Positions 7,196 to 15,699 of a DNA stretch of 15,699 nt are shown here, piece by piece (position 1 is the first letter of the stretch; each line of letters starts with the position of its first letter). Source of the DNA: Chitinophagales bacterium (GTDB taxonomy: Bacteria > Bacteroidota > Bacteroidia > Chitinophagales > UBA10324). The stretch is taken from positions 1 through 15,699 of the forward strand of contig JACCZZ010000231.1 of the NCBI GenBank assembly GCA_013695715.1, in the 5' to 3' direction. The notes below the pieces were generated by a model that saw only the letters and a program-made list of their open reading frames with translations, ran no database searches and was not told where the DNA came from. The position numbers and the translations under genes were made by a program.

Positions 7196-7963
7196 ATGTT
7201 GCATTCCAAAAAATCGTTAGGACAGCATTTTTTAAAAGATGAAGCAGTAGCAAAACAGATAGTTTCGTTCTTCCAGGAATCACATCCTTATGATACTGTT
7301 CTGGAAATCGGCGCTGGAAAGGGTGCATTGACGAAGTTTTTGGTTGCTGAAAATTTACCTGATTTCTTTGTGGTGGAATTAGACCATAGAGTTATACCCA
7401 TGCTTATTGAGCGATTTCCTTTTCTTGTAAATCGCATCTTTAATGAAGACTTCTTATCATTCAATCTCAATAAATTAAGCGGTGAACAGGTGAGTATTAT
7501 TGGCAATTTCCCTTACAATATTTCCAGTCAAATTGTTTTTAGAATACTAGAAAACTTAGAACGCGTACCATTGATGGTAGGAATGTTTCAAAAAGAAGTT
7601 GCAAAAAGAATTGTGTCGCCGGCAGGAAATAAGGAATATGGGATTTTAAGTGTGCTGGTACAGACCTTTTACTGTGTGGAATACCTTCTTGATGTAAGCA
7701 AAGAGAGCTTTACGCCATCACCTAAGGTGCAATCTGGAGTGATCCGATTGAGAAGAAAGGATGAATTACCGTATCTGGCAGATGTAAATCAATATTTTCG
7801 ACTTGTCAAGTCCGGCTTTGGCCAGCGCAGGAAAACTTTACGTAATAGTTTGAAAGATTGGTCGCTTCCATCTGAAATAGTTGCAGATGAACTGCTCTCT
7901 AAAAGAGCAGAACAATTACCAGTGGAGGAATGGATCTCTTTATCAAACCAAATAGCTGCCTAA
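7196..7963 (+). CDS. rsmA: 16S rRNA (adenine1518/1519-N6)-dimethyltransferase
   Basis: RsmA (KsgA) dimethylates two adjacent adenines in helix 45 of 16S rRNA, late in 30S subunit maturation. The protein is 255 residues, a little shorter than E. coli KsgA. Motifs: SLGQHFLKD (7-15) at the N-terminus, the SAM-binding motif I LEIGAGKGALT (36-46), the acidic motif II ending VVELDH (59-64), and the catalytic NFPYNISSQ (104-112). SFTPSPKVQSGVIRL and FGQRRKTLRNSL are the usual C-terminal blocks. The ATG at 7196 gives the canonical MLHSKKSLGQHFL start and is the first start after the upstream gap. It runs divergently from pepA. The 128 nt after its stop hold no clear terminator, so read-through into the dehydrogenase is possible. 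Confidence 0.97.
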   Translation: MLHSKKSLGQHFLKDEAVAKQIVSFFQESHPYDTVLEIGAGKGALTKFLVAENLPDFFVVELDHRVIPMLIERFPFLVNRIFNEDFLSFNLNKLSGEQVSIIGNFPYNISSQIVFRILENLERVPLMVGMFQKEVAKRIVSPAGNKEYGILSVLVQTFYCVEYLLDVSKESFTPSPKVQSGVIRLRRKDELPYLADVNQYFRLVKSGFGQRRKTLRNSLKDWSLPSEIVADELLSKRAEQLPVEEWISLSNQIAA

Positions 7964-8042
7964 GCACAACCCATATAGTTAAGCTTTAGACAATTATCTT
8001 ACGCTTATGAAGTGAATAAATCTTAGTGTAATTTTCTTAATT

Positions 8043-8063
8043 CCTGCAGATTCAAACCTGCAG
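8043..8063 (+). repeat. Paired CCTGCAG repeat upstream of the dehydrogenase gene
   Basis: CCTGCAG occurs twice (8043-8049 and 8057-8063). Because CTGCAG is its own reverse complement, the pair can be read as a direct repeat or as a 6-bp stem with an 8-nt loop (8050-8057). It sits about 30-50 nt upstream of the dehydrogenase start. It may be an operator or a small hairpin; no T-tract follows, and chance is not excluded. Confidence 0.3.
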
Positions 8064-8091
8064 CCAGCGAGTAACATTCAAAACAGAATCT

Positions 8092-9030
8092 TTGCGGAAC
8101 AGGGGTAAAGTCTTAATTACAGAAACATGTGACGCACTTCTAATTGAGGGCTTACATGTTTTGGGGTTCGGATGTTCATACCAACCCGGAATTTCTCAAA
8201 AGGAGGTAGAAAAGGATATTCATCATTATACCGGTGTTATTGTGGCTACAAGAGTTGTGATAAATAAAAAAGTTATTGAATCAGGGAAGCTATTGAAGTT
8301 TATTGCAAGAGCTGGATCTGGTATGGAAAATATTGAGACTGTATTCGCCGCATCCAAGAATATTTATTGTATCAATTCTCCTGAAGGAAATGCAAATTCA
8401 GTTGCAGAACATTGTATGGGATTACTGCTGGGTTTTTACCATAACATCACGAAATCTTATCTTGAAATGCAGCAATCGAAGTGGTTGGTACAAGAGAATC
8501 AGGTCCAGGAGTTGGAAGGAAGATGGATTGGCCTTATAGGATATGGCAACACAGGGAAAGCCTTTGCAAGAAAGCTTTCTATTCTTAACATGAATGTGCT
8601 TGCATATGATAAATATCTGGAAAATTACAGTGATGCTTATGCAAAGGCAGCAACCATAAATGATCTATATAAACATTGTGAAATAATAAGTTTACATATT
8701 CCTCAGAATGCAGAAACGCTTGAGATTGTAAATAGTGATTTTCTTGGCAACTTCTCCCGCATAAGATTTCTAATCAATACATCTCGGGGTAAACTGATAA
8801 ACCATTCACATTTATTAGAAAACATACTCAATAAAAATTTAGCCGGAGCGGCATTAGATGTTTTTGAAAATGAAAATTTTGAATCTCATACCCAGAAGCA
8901 GCACCAGGTCTTTCAAGCATTGATTAAAACAGGTAAGGTGATAGTAACTCCTCATATTGCAGGTAAAAGCCTTGAATCGAAACATAAAATAGCACAGGTG
9001 CTATTAAATAAAATAAAAGCAATTTTATAG
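8092..9030 (+). CDS. D-2-hydroxyacid dehydrogenase, phosphoglycerate dehydrogenase-like
   Basis: An NAD-dependent 2-hydroxyacid dehydrogenase of 312 residues without a C-terminal ACT domain. The nucleotide-binding motif is GLIGYGNTGKAFARKL (147-162, core GYGNTG). The catalytic triad is Arg232 (NTSRGKLI), Glu261 (DVFENE) and His288 (TPHIAGKS). RAGSGMENI (73-81) and NSPEGNANSVAEH (95-107) match the phosphoglycerate dehydrogenase subgroup, so it could be the short SerA of serine synthesis, but other 2-hydroxyacids are possible. Its start is odd: the frame is open back to 8041 yet contains no ATG or GTG near the N-terminus. The best start is TTG at 8092, which places the expected first beta strand (KVLIT) at residues 6-10. 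That TTG sits inside AATCTTTGCGG, which itself resembles a -7 element. Confidence 0.88.
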   Translation: MRNRGKVLITETCDALLIEGLHVLGFGCSYQPGISQKEVEKDIHHYTGVIVATRVVINKKVIESGKLLKFIARAGSGMENIETVFAASKNIYCINSPEGNANSVAEHCMGLLLGFYHNITKSYLEMQQSKWLVQENQVQELEGRWIGLIGYGNTGKAFARKLSILNMNVLAYDKYLENYSDAYAKAATINDLYKHCEIISLHIPQNAETLEIVNSDFLGNFSRIRFLINTSRGKLINHSHLLENILNKNLAGAALDVFENENFESHTQKQHQVFQALIKTGKVIVTPHIAGKSLESKHKIAQVLLNKIKAIL

Positions 9031-9114
9031 TGTCAAAGGTTTGTCATAAATGAAATCAAAAGATGGCAACCTCGATTTTTCATTTACTTTTATTACTGAT
9101 TTTGAATTATAAGC

Positions 9115-9122
9115 TATATTTG
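9115..9122 (+). promoter_or_regulatory. Candidate -7 element for the receptor operon
   Basis: TATATTTG matches TAnnTTTG exactly, 45 nt upstream of the receptor ATG in the 137-nt gap after the dehydrogenase gene. No TTG lies 17-23 nt upstream, where the sequence is only T-rich, so support is from the -7 motif and its position alone. No terminator for the preceding gene is evident. Confidence 0.4.
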
Positions 9123-9167
9123 TCACTTTGACTACAGGAACCAAACTATTAAATAGAATTTTGCGGC

Positions 9168-12100
9168 ATGAAAAAACTTTACGCGGTTGTCGTAGTAACA
9201 TTCTTTTGCTCCACCACACTGCTTGCTCAAGTAGGTGAATTACAAGGGAAAGTTTATGACCAGGTTACAAAGGAGGGAATTCCATTTGCCAATGTGGTAT
9301 TGGATCTAAATGGTATTCAGAAAGGGTATGGTGAAACTGATGATAACGGCTCTTTCACGATTAAACCTATCATTCCGGGAACATATGACGTAAAAGTATC
9401 ATATCTAGGCTATCGGCCTAAAACCTTTACCGGGGTAATAATAAATGCTGATAAGATAACCTTTCAGGACATTCCTCTGGAATCCAGCGTTAGTACTCTG
9501 CCTGATGTGGTGGTTTCATCTCAGAAATTAGTGGAGCCTGATCAAACCACAACAGGCAGCACCCTTACAAAGGATGAAATCGGCAACATCGCTACAAGAG
9601 ACACGCGCAATTATGCATCCTTAACAGCAGGGGTTTTCCAGCGTGATGATAATGCAGCCCTGAACATAGGAGGGGCTCGTGATTATTCAACTAGGTATTA
9701 TGTAGATGGTATTCCAATGCGGGGGTCACTCGTTCTTCCGGCAAGTTCTATTGAGCAACTTACCGTTTTAACAGGCGGAATTCCTTCAAGATACGGAGAT
9801 GCTACAGGTGGAATTATTAACATCACTACCCGCGGACCTTCAGAGAAATATTCCGGTGGTGTGGAACTGGTGACTTCAGAATTTCTTGATGGTTATGGAT
9901 ACGATCTGGCAGCCGTCAATCTATCAGGTCCGTTGTTTGTAAAAAATAAAGGCACCGATTCATCAGAGGCAACTGTAGGCTTCTTTATAACCGGTGAAGT
10001 AGAGCATAATTTAGATCCCGATCCATCGGCTGTGGGGGCGTATAAGGTAAAAGATGACGTATTGGAATATATAAGGGCCAATCCGCTGACACCTTCTCCA
10101 ACTTCTACAGGATTGATTCCAACCGCAACCTTACTAACTGCAGATGACATAGAAAAGAATAAGGCAAAATGGAATGTGTCTGACAATAACTATAGGTTCA
10201 GTGGAAAGCTAGATTTTCAATTGAGTAAATTTGTAAACCTGACGTTGGGCGGAGATTTTAATCTTGAGCGATACCACTTCTACAGTTTCAACCGATCCTT
10301 GATAAATGCAGAAGAGGGAAACCAATATTATAAAGATAACACCTATCGGGGCTTTGTAAGGTTTACTCAGCGATTTGGTTCGGGATCAGGAGAGCAGAAT
10401 AAAACAGCCTCCGTATTTCAAAATGCTTATTATTCTATTCAGGCAGATTATTCAAAATTTTACAGAACCTTTGGTGATAAAGAGCTCGGCTTTGATCCTT
10501 TTGCTTACGGATACGTTGGTAAATTTGAGACATCACGGCAACCTTTTTATGTATATGGTACTGATACAACCTCCAATCTTACCGGTTGGTTGCTTTCCGG
10601 TTATCAGGATACATCATTGACATTCCAACCTGGCACAATAAATCCTTATTTATCCAATTATACTTCTCAGTACTTCGGATTTACCAATGAGACTCCCAAC
10701 AGTCTGTTTGATGTTCAAAACGGTGGGGGACTTTTAAATGGAGATCTTCCCACGAGTACACTTACTGTCTATTCGATGTTTCTGAATTCAGGATACCCTG
10801 TTGCTTCTTATGGAATAAGAAATAATGATCAGCTAAGACTTTCTGTTAACGCCTCCGTTGATCTTGTAAATGTCTCCAAAGGAGAGCAGGGACGCCATGC
10901 TCTTGAATTTGGGTTTGAGTATGAGCAGCGGATTGACCGAAATTATACAGTTTTCCCGGTAGGCCTATGGCAATTAGCCCGACAGCTAACCAATGCTCAC
11001 ATAGCTACACTCGACACAAAAAATCCGTTGCCGGTATATGACAATTTTGGTGTCTTCCTTGATACTATTAACTATAATCCTCTCTTTGTAGCCGAAGATC
11101 AATCCTTTTTTGATAAATCGTTAAGGGCTGCTTTAGGACTTGATCCTAACGGGTTCGACATTATAGATGTGGATGCAGTAGATCCCAGTGTTTTAAGTTT
11201 AAGTATGTTTAGTCCGGATGAACTATTTAATAATGGTAATTATGCTGTTTATTACTATGGATATGATTATCTCGGAAACGTATTAACCAAGCAACCAAGC
11301 TTGAATGATTTCTTTACTCAACAGGATGAGAATGGCAATTTTACGCGCAATTCACCAGCATTCAGTCCTATCTACTCTTCAGCTTACATTCAGGATAAAT
11401 TTAATTTTCGCGATCTTATTTTTAATATCGGACTTCGTGTAGATCGCTTTGATGCTAATCAGCCCGTTCTAAAAGATCCATACTCTCTTTACCCGATAAG
11501 AACTGCTGCTGAAGTTACACAGTTTGGTTCTCATCCCGCTACTATAGGAAGCGATTTTGCGGTATATGTAAATGACTTATCACAACCCACAGAAATTGTA
11601 GGCTATCGCGATGGCAATACATGGTATAACGCTCAAGGAACTCTAGTTTCAGATCCTGGAACTATAGCCAAGCTTTCGAATACTGGTGGCATCACACCAT
11701 ATTTAGCCTCTACTGATGTGGATAATCTTCAACTAAATGCTGAATCCTTCGAAGACTACACACCTCAGTTTACTATTATGCCGCGTATCGCATTTTCTTT
11801 TCCCATTTCAGATGAGGCATTATTTTTTGCTCATTATGATGTGCTTTCTCAACGGCCGCAGGGTGGTACAGGTCAGACTCCCTCAGGAAATGCCCTTATC
11901 GCAGGTCCTTTTCAATATTATTTTTTAGAGCAGCTTAATACGGATAATGTAATGTCAAATCCTGCATTAAGACCCGAAAGAACTATTGATTACCAGGTTG
12001 GTTTTAAGCAGGCATTAGGAACCACATCAGCAATTACTATTGCCGGCACATACCGCGAATTAAAGGATATGATTCAGGTAACCAAGATATCTTATGCTTA

Positions 12101-12857
12101 TCCTGTAGAATATAATACTTTCGGCAACTCTGATTTTGGAACTGTAAAATCACTTCAGTTCACATATGAATTAAGAAGGGTAAAGAATGTAAAAATCGAC
12201 GCCAATTATACTTTACAGTTTGCTGATGGTACGGGTTCAAACATCACATCAGGGCTAAATCTTGTTGGCTCAGGGCAGCCAAACCTGCGTACAATTCTTC
12301 CCTTTAGCTATGATCAGCGCCATGCGCTCACAGCTTCTATAGATTACCGGTATGGTGAGGGCAGAAGCTACAATGGCCCTGTTTTTGGCAAAAACAACAC
12401 AGCATTTTTAGCAAACTCAGGCTTGAACGTTATTCTTCGTGCGGGTTCCGGAACTCCTTACACCCGTCAGGCAACACCTACAGCAGGTGCATTGTTTGGA
12501 GTTGTACAAAATTCTTCGTTGTTAGGCAGTGTAAATGGTTCAAGGTTACCATGGACATTTAAGATTGATGCCAAGCTGGACAAGGATTTTAAAATAGGGA
12601 AGCCTGATCATTCCTACTATTTAAATTTATACCTTCTGGTTCAAAATGTACTTAATACAGCGAATATACTGGGCGTGTATGGTTTTACCGGAAATGCGAA
12701 CGATGATGGCTATCTTGAATCCGCAATAGGTCAACAGGTATTATCCACCCTTCCTAATCCGGAAAGCTTTGAGACACTCTATAATATTAAGATTAATAAC
12801 CCTGATAATTACAGCTTGCCCCGCAGAATTCATTTAGGGGTACAATTTAATTTCTAA
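9168..12857 (+). CDS. TonB-dependent outer-membrane receptor with N-terminal carboxypeptidase-regulatory-like domain
   Basis: A predicted outer-membrane active transporter of 1229 residues, energised by TonB-ExbBD; the ligand is unknown. Order of parts: signal peptide 1-21 (hydrophobic core VVVVTFF, ending LLAQ); carboxypeptidase D regulatory-like beta-sandwich about 24-105 (GELQGKVYDQVTKEGIPFAN, GETDDNGSFTIKPIIPGTY, VSYLGYRP); TonB-box-like LPDVVVSSQ at 111-119; plug about 130-222, with ALNIGGARDYSTRYYVDGIP and the block ending GDATGGIINITTRG; then a large beta-barrel ending in an aromatic residue (GVQFNF), as expected for BAM-dependent assembly. ATG 9168 gives a normal MKKLYAV signal start. 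No SusD-like gene follows. Instead a giant secreted protein begins 17-26 nt after the stop, so the pair is probably one operon. The barrel's long extracellular loops (for example rich in D, N and G around 450-720) show no family I can name. Confidence 0.92.
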   Translation: MKKLYAVVVVTFFCSTTLLAQVGELQGKVYDQVTKEGIPFANVVLDLNGIQKGYGETDDNGSFTIKPIIPGTYDVKVSYLGYRPKTFTGVIINADKITFQDIPLESSVSTLPDVVVSSQKLVEPDQTTTGSTLTKDEIGNIATRDTRNYASLTAGVFQRDDNAALNIGGARDYSTRYYVDGIPMRGSLVLPASSIEQLTVLTGGIPSRYGDATGGIINITTRGPSEKYSGGVELVTSEFLDGYGYDLAAVNLSGPLFVKNKGTDSSEATVGFFITGEVEHNLDPDPSAVGAYKVKDDVLEYIRANPLTPSPTSTGLIPTATLLTADDIEKNKAKWNVSDNNYRFSGKLDFQLSKFVNLTLGGDFNLERYHFYSFNRSLINAEEGNQYYKDNTYRGFVRFTQRFGSGSGEQNKTASVFQNAYYSIQADYSKFYRTFGDKELGFDPFAYGYVGKFETSRQPFYVYGTDTTSNLTGWLLSGYQDTSLTFQPGTINPYLSNYTSQYFGFTNETPNSLFDVQNGGGLLNGDLPTSTLTVYSMFLNSGYPVASYGIRNNDQLRLSVNASVDLVNVSKGEQGRHALEFGFEYEQRIDRNYTVFPVGLWQLARQLTNAHIATLDTKNPLPVYDNFGVFLDTINYNPLFVAEDQSFFDKSLRAALGLDPNGFDIIDVDAVDPSVLSLSMFSPDELFNNGNYAVYYYGYDYLGNVLTKQPSLNDFFTQQDENGNFTRNSPAFSPIYSSAYIQDKFNFRDLIFNIGLRVDRFDANQPVLKDPYSLYPIRTAAEVTQFGSHPATIGSDFAVYVNDLSQPTEIVGYRDGNTWYNAQGTLVSDPGTIAKLSNTGGITPYLASTDVDNLQLNAESFEDYTPQFTIMPRIAFSFPISDEALFFAHYDVLSQRPQGGTGQTPSGNALIAGPFQYYFLEQLNTDNVMSNPALRPERTIDYQVGFKQALGTTSAITIAGTYRELKDMIQVTKISYAYPVEYNTFGNSDFGTVKSLQFTYELRRVKNVKIDANYTLQFADGTGSNITSGLNLVGSGQPNLRTILPFSYDQRHALTASIDYRYGEGRSYNGPVFGKNNTAFLANSGLNVILRAGSGTPYTRQATPTAGALFGVVQNSSLLGSVNGSRLPWTFKIDAKLDKDFKIGKPDHSYYLNLYLLVQNVLNTANILGVYGFTGNANDDGYLESAIGQQVLSTLPNPESFETLYNIKINNPDNYSLPRRIHLGVQFNF

Positions 12858-12883
12858 TCGATAATACGCAATCAATGAATTAT

Positions 12884-15699
12884 ATGAAAACACAATGGAT
12901 GTTAACAATTGCAGCCTTACTTATGGTGAGTGCTTCCTATGCTAAAGAAAATGTAGGCATCATTGGTGAGAAGCTGAGTCAGTCTCAAAAACTTGCTGCA
13001 GGTGATTGTACTCCCGCCGCTGCATCCATTGACCTTGATATTAATAACGTCAGGGCACGGATATTTACGGGCGGTGACATGTGGTGGGATCTGAGTGGTG
13101 AGCCAAAATATGAGGTCCCTAAAAGCGCCGAAGGTCAACCAGAAAACCCGAGCTCTCTGTTTGCCGGGGCTATCTGGATTGGTGGTATCGATGCTCAAGG
13201 TCAGCTAAAAGTAGCCGCGCAAACCTATCGTCAAACGGGTAATGACTTTTTTCCGGGACCTCTGGATGAAAATGCGTCTATTGATGCTGCCACATGTGAT
13301 GCATGGGACAAACATTTTCAGGTTTTTGGCTTTGAGATTGATTCTTTAATAGCTCTTTACGAGGCTCTGGAACCGGGCCAAACTATACCTGCCAGTGTAA
13401 TCCCCGGGAACATTCTGAATTGGCCGGCCTTTGGTAATATCAACTCTGAATTAGTAAACAACCAAGCCCTCGCTCCTTTTGCTGATGTTGACGCAAATGG
13501 ACTTTATGATCCAACCTTCGGTGATTATCCTGTTATAGATGAAACTTGTGAAAAAGGAACTTATGCAGATCAAATGATCTGGTGGGTATATAATGATAAG
13601 GGAAACATCCATTCCGAAACAGGTGCAACAGCTATTGGAATAGAAATTCAGGCTCTGGCCTTTGGATTTAAAACAAATGATGAGGTGAATGATATGACTT
13701 TTTACAAGTATAGGATATTAAATAAAGCAACTTCTACCCTGGATAGTACTTTTATGGGGCAGTGGATTGATCCGGATTTAGGCTGTCATTTAGATGACTA
13801 TATTGGATGTGACCTTGAAACAGGGATGGGCATTGTATATAACTCCAGTGCTGTTGACGGCGGTTCAGGTTGTGCGCTCGATTATGGAGATCAGCCCCCA
13901 TATCTCGGCGTTGATTACTTTCAGGGACCCCTTGATGAAAATGGTTTAGAGCTTGGATTATCTTCCTTTTTGTACTATGACAATGATTTTTCAAGTAGGG
14001 GAAATCCTGAAAATGCAAGTGATTTCTATGGGTACCTATCTGGAACATGGAAAGACGGAACACCCTTTACTTTTGGAGGAAATGCTTACGGCGGATCTAC
14101 ACCTACCAATTATGTTTTCCCCGATGATCCCACCAATGCTGCCGGCTGGTCAGAATGTGCAGAGAATAATCAACCTGCTGATCGCCGTATCATCCTGGCC
14201 TCTGGTCCTTTTCGCCTCGATCCCGGAGCGAAGAATGATATAACCGTTGGAGTAGTTTGGGTACAGCCACCGATTGGCACATATCCTTGCCCAAGCTATG
14301 ATTTGTTAAAGCAGGCAGATAAGAAAGCACAGGCGCTCTTTGATGGGTGTTTCAAATTGACGGAAGGTCCGCCAGCACCTGATCTAAGCGTAATTGAACT
14401 AGATAAGGAATTGATTTTAACCTTGAACAATACAAAAGCCATAGAGGAATTCCATGAAGTTGACCCAAATATAACTGCATTGGCAACCCCGGATTCTTTC
14501 TTTGATTTTCAAGGATATCAGATATATCAGTTAGTTAACGAAGATGTAAGTGCACAGGATTATGACGACCCAGCCAAATCCAGACTTATTTTTCAAGTTG
14601 ACGTTAAAGATGATGTGAGTAAAATTGTAAATATTACGTTTGATCCGAACCTCGATGTAAGTGGTGATCCTACATTAGCCAATGTTCCGGTTCTAATGGT
14701 GGATGGTGCTAACGAAGGGATTCAACATACCTTCCAGGTTTTGAATGATGCCTTTGCTACTGGAGATAAACGGTTAATAAATAATAAAACTTATTATTTT
14801 AGTGTAATTTCTTATGCGTATAATTTTTATAGTGTTGCTGATACTGTTGCCGATGATTCTGGTCAAGTCATTAACATAGGTATTACACAACAATTACAAC
14901 CTTATCTGGCAGGACGTAAAAACATAGAAAAAGTCGCGGCCATTCCTCATCTTACAGCTTCTGAAAATGGTGGATTAATTCTTAACTCCTCATATGGGGA
15001 TGGTCCTCAGCTTCGTAGAGAAGAGGGCACAGGTAACGGTATCTTTGTCACTGACCTGACTGACGAAAGTATTCTTGAAATACTTACAAGTCCTACAAAC
15101 CAGACCTATCACCAGGTTTATCAGGGTGGAAGAGGACCAGTAAATATTAAGGTTTATAATCCAAAGGTTGTTCCTTCCTCAAACTTTGAAATGTCATTGT
15201 TCGATTATGTCGGAACTTCAGGAATATTGAATGGAAGTACAACTATATGGTCTTTAAAGGATCTGACAACCGGCAATATTATAAATTCCGATTACACCAT
15301 TGATATTGAGAATGAACAATTAATACCTGATTGGGGATTATCAGTATTCGTACAAACAGCCAGAAATCCCGGAGGTACTGAAGATGAACAGGCTGCTAAT
15401 AATAATGGTCTATTAGAAGCAACCATTGAATTTACTGATCCACAGAATACATGGCTTGGTGGCGTACCTGATCAGGAGGGTGATAATCTATTTAATTGGA
15501 TAAGGTCAGGTATTTATGCTCCTGCTACCAGCCTATTTCCAGATTACCTCGGCAGAGATGTTTTCCAGGTATATGAAAATTTAATTAGCCGCACATGGAC
15601 GGCGTATGGAGTGGCCACCGATGAAAAGACCATCGGACCGGCTTGGCTGGATGCATCACATTATTCTACTCTTAATCTGTTAGATAGCTTGATTAGTGC
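12884..15699 (+). CDS. Large secreted protein, probable T9SS cargo of unknown function (3' end outside window)
   Basis: The frame is open for 938 codons and runs off the right edge. Start is ATG 12884 (MKTQWMLTIAALL, then cleavage after SASYA); an in-frame ATG at 12875 would add MNY. It is 26 nt after the receptor stop and so probably co-transcribed. Recognisable blocks: MWWD (66-69); a GAIWIGG-to-GPLD stretch (95-128); a calcium-loop-like DVDANGLYD (201-209); WWVYNDKGN (233-241); and, further on, GQWIDPDLGC, WKDGTPFTFGG, PADRRIILASGPF, a FQGYQIYQL segment and PYLAGRKNI. I recognise this combination from large Bacteroidota proteins annotated as T9SS sorting-domain proteins. The sorting domain itself would lie beyond the window, so T9SS export is inferred. 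It should reach the cell surface or medium; function, ligand and enzymatic activity are unknown. No catalytic motif was seen. Confidence 0.85.
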   Translation, partial: MKTQWMLTIAALLMVSASYAKENVGIIGEKLSQSQKLAAGDCTPAAASIDLDINNVRARIFTGGDMWWDLSGEPKYEVPKSAEGQPENPSSLFAGAIWIGGIDAQGQLKVAAQTYRQTGNDFFPGPLDENASIDAATCDAWDKHFQVFGFEIDSLIALYEALEPGQTIPASVIPGNILNWPAFGNINSELVNNQALAPFADVDANGLYDPTFGDYPVIDETCEKGTYADQMIWWVYNDKGNIHSETGATAIGIEIQALAFGFKTNDEVNDMTFYKYRILNKATSTLDSTFMGQWIDPDLGCHLDDYIGCDLETGMGIVYNSSAVDGGSGCALDYGDQPPYLGVDYFQGPLDENGLELGLSSFLYYDNDFSSRGNPENASDFYGYLSGTWKDGTPFTFGGNAYGGSTPTNYVFPDDPTNAAGWSECAENNQPADRRIILASGPFRLDPGAKNDITVGVVWVQPPIGTYPCPSYDLLKQADKKAQALFDGCFKLTEGPPAPDLSVIELDKELILTLNNTKAIEEFHEVDPNITALATPDSFFDFQGYQIYQLVNEDVSAQDYDDPAKSRLIFQVDVKDDVSKIVNITFDPNLDVSGDPTLANVPVLMVDGANEGIQHTFQVLNDAFATGDKRLINNKTYYFSVISYAYNFYSVADTVADDSGQVINIGITQQLQPYLAGRKNIEKVAAIPHLTASENGGLILNSSYGDGPQLRREEGTGNGIFVTDLTDESILEILTSPTNQTYHQVYQGGRGPVNIKVYNPKVVPSSNFEMSLFDYVGTSGILNGSTTIWSLKDLTTGNIINSDYTIDIENEQLIPDWGLSVFVQTARNPGGTEDEQAANNNGLLEATIEFTDPQNTWLGGVPDQEGDNLFNWIRSGIYAPATSLFPDYLGRDVFQVYENLISRTWTAYGVATDEKTIGPAWLDASHYSTLNLLDSLIS

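Noticed and set aside
9154..9163. TAGAATTTTG just before the receptor ATG as a -7 element giving a leaderless transcript
   Set aside because: The TA to TTTG spacing is two bases too long for TAnnTTTG; TATATTTG at 9115-9122 is an exact match at a better distance.
9168..12857. A SusC/SusD polysaccharide utilisation locus
   Set aside because: The receptor has the regulatory-like domain found in many such proteins, but no SusD-like lipoprotein or carbohydrate-active enzyme is present in the window.
12917..13198. 93-residue minus-strand frame and other long antisense frames inside the receptor and secreted protein genes
   Set aside because: They lie antisense within clearly coding sequence with signal peptide and conserved motifs, and none has a recognisable domain.

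Overview
The window looks like chromosomal DNA of a Bacteroidota species, probably from the Chitinophagales, Saprospirales or Sphingobacteriales side of the phylum. Four things point there. A DUF177-rpmF-plsX-fabH-efp block has pdxA and rsmA nearby. A TonB-dependent receptor carries an N-terminal carboxypeptidase-regulatory-like domain. A very long secreted protein of a type seen among type IX secretion (T9SS) cargo follows it. Finally, several genes have TAnnTTTG-type -7 promoter elements and weak or absent Shine-Dalgarno sequences. Base composition is AT-rich and even, and I see no insertion sequences, integrases, CRISPR arrays, tRNAs or rRNAs.

Left part (about 1-3600, minus strand): a housekeeping run transcribed right to left in the order DUF177/YceD, rpmF (L32), plsX, fabH, efp. 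It joins ribosome assembly and translation (YceD, L32, EF-P) to the start of phospholipid and fatty acid synthesis (PlsX, FabH). YceD and L32 are 2 nt apart. Its likely promoter is a TATTTTTG element just upstream of yceD, and that element shows that yceD starts at an internal ATG rather than at the upstream TTG.

Middle part (about 3600-9030): a plus-strand Fes/YbbA-like alpha/beta-hydrolase esterase with a GTG start and an embedded calcium-loop-like motif; then a minus-strand pair, leucyl aminopeptidase followed by pdxA (8-nt overlap, probably translationally coupled); then plus-strand rsmA (16S rRNA dimethyladenosine methyltransferase) and a D-2-hydroxyacid dehydrogenase related to phosphoglycerate dehydrogenase. 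The aminopeptidase and rsmA diverge from an 84-nt gap in which two candidate -7 elements face each other. The esterase stands between two blocks (pdxA and yceD-rpmF-plsX-fabH-efp) that I remember as often contiguous in this phylum.

Right part (about 9031-15699, plus strand): an apparent two-gene envelope operon. The first gene is a 1229-residue TonB-dependent outer-membrane receptor with signal peptide, regulatory-like domain, TonB-box-like segment, plug and barrel. A secreted protein of more than 938 residues follows after a few bases and runs off the right edge. No SusD-like gene follows the receptor, so this is not an ordinary polysaccharide utilisation locus. This receptor plus giant secreted partner is the least understood part of the window and the best candidate for an undescribed system. 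The partner's family recurs in Bacteroidota genomes, but I know of no function for it.
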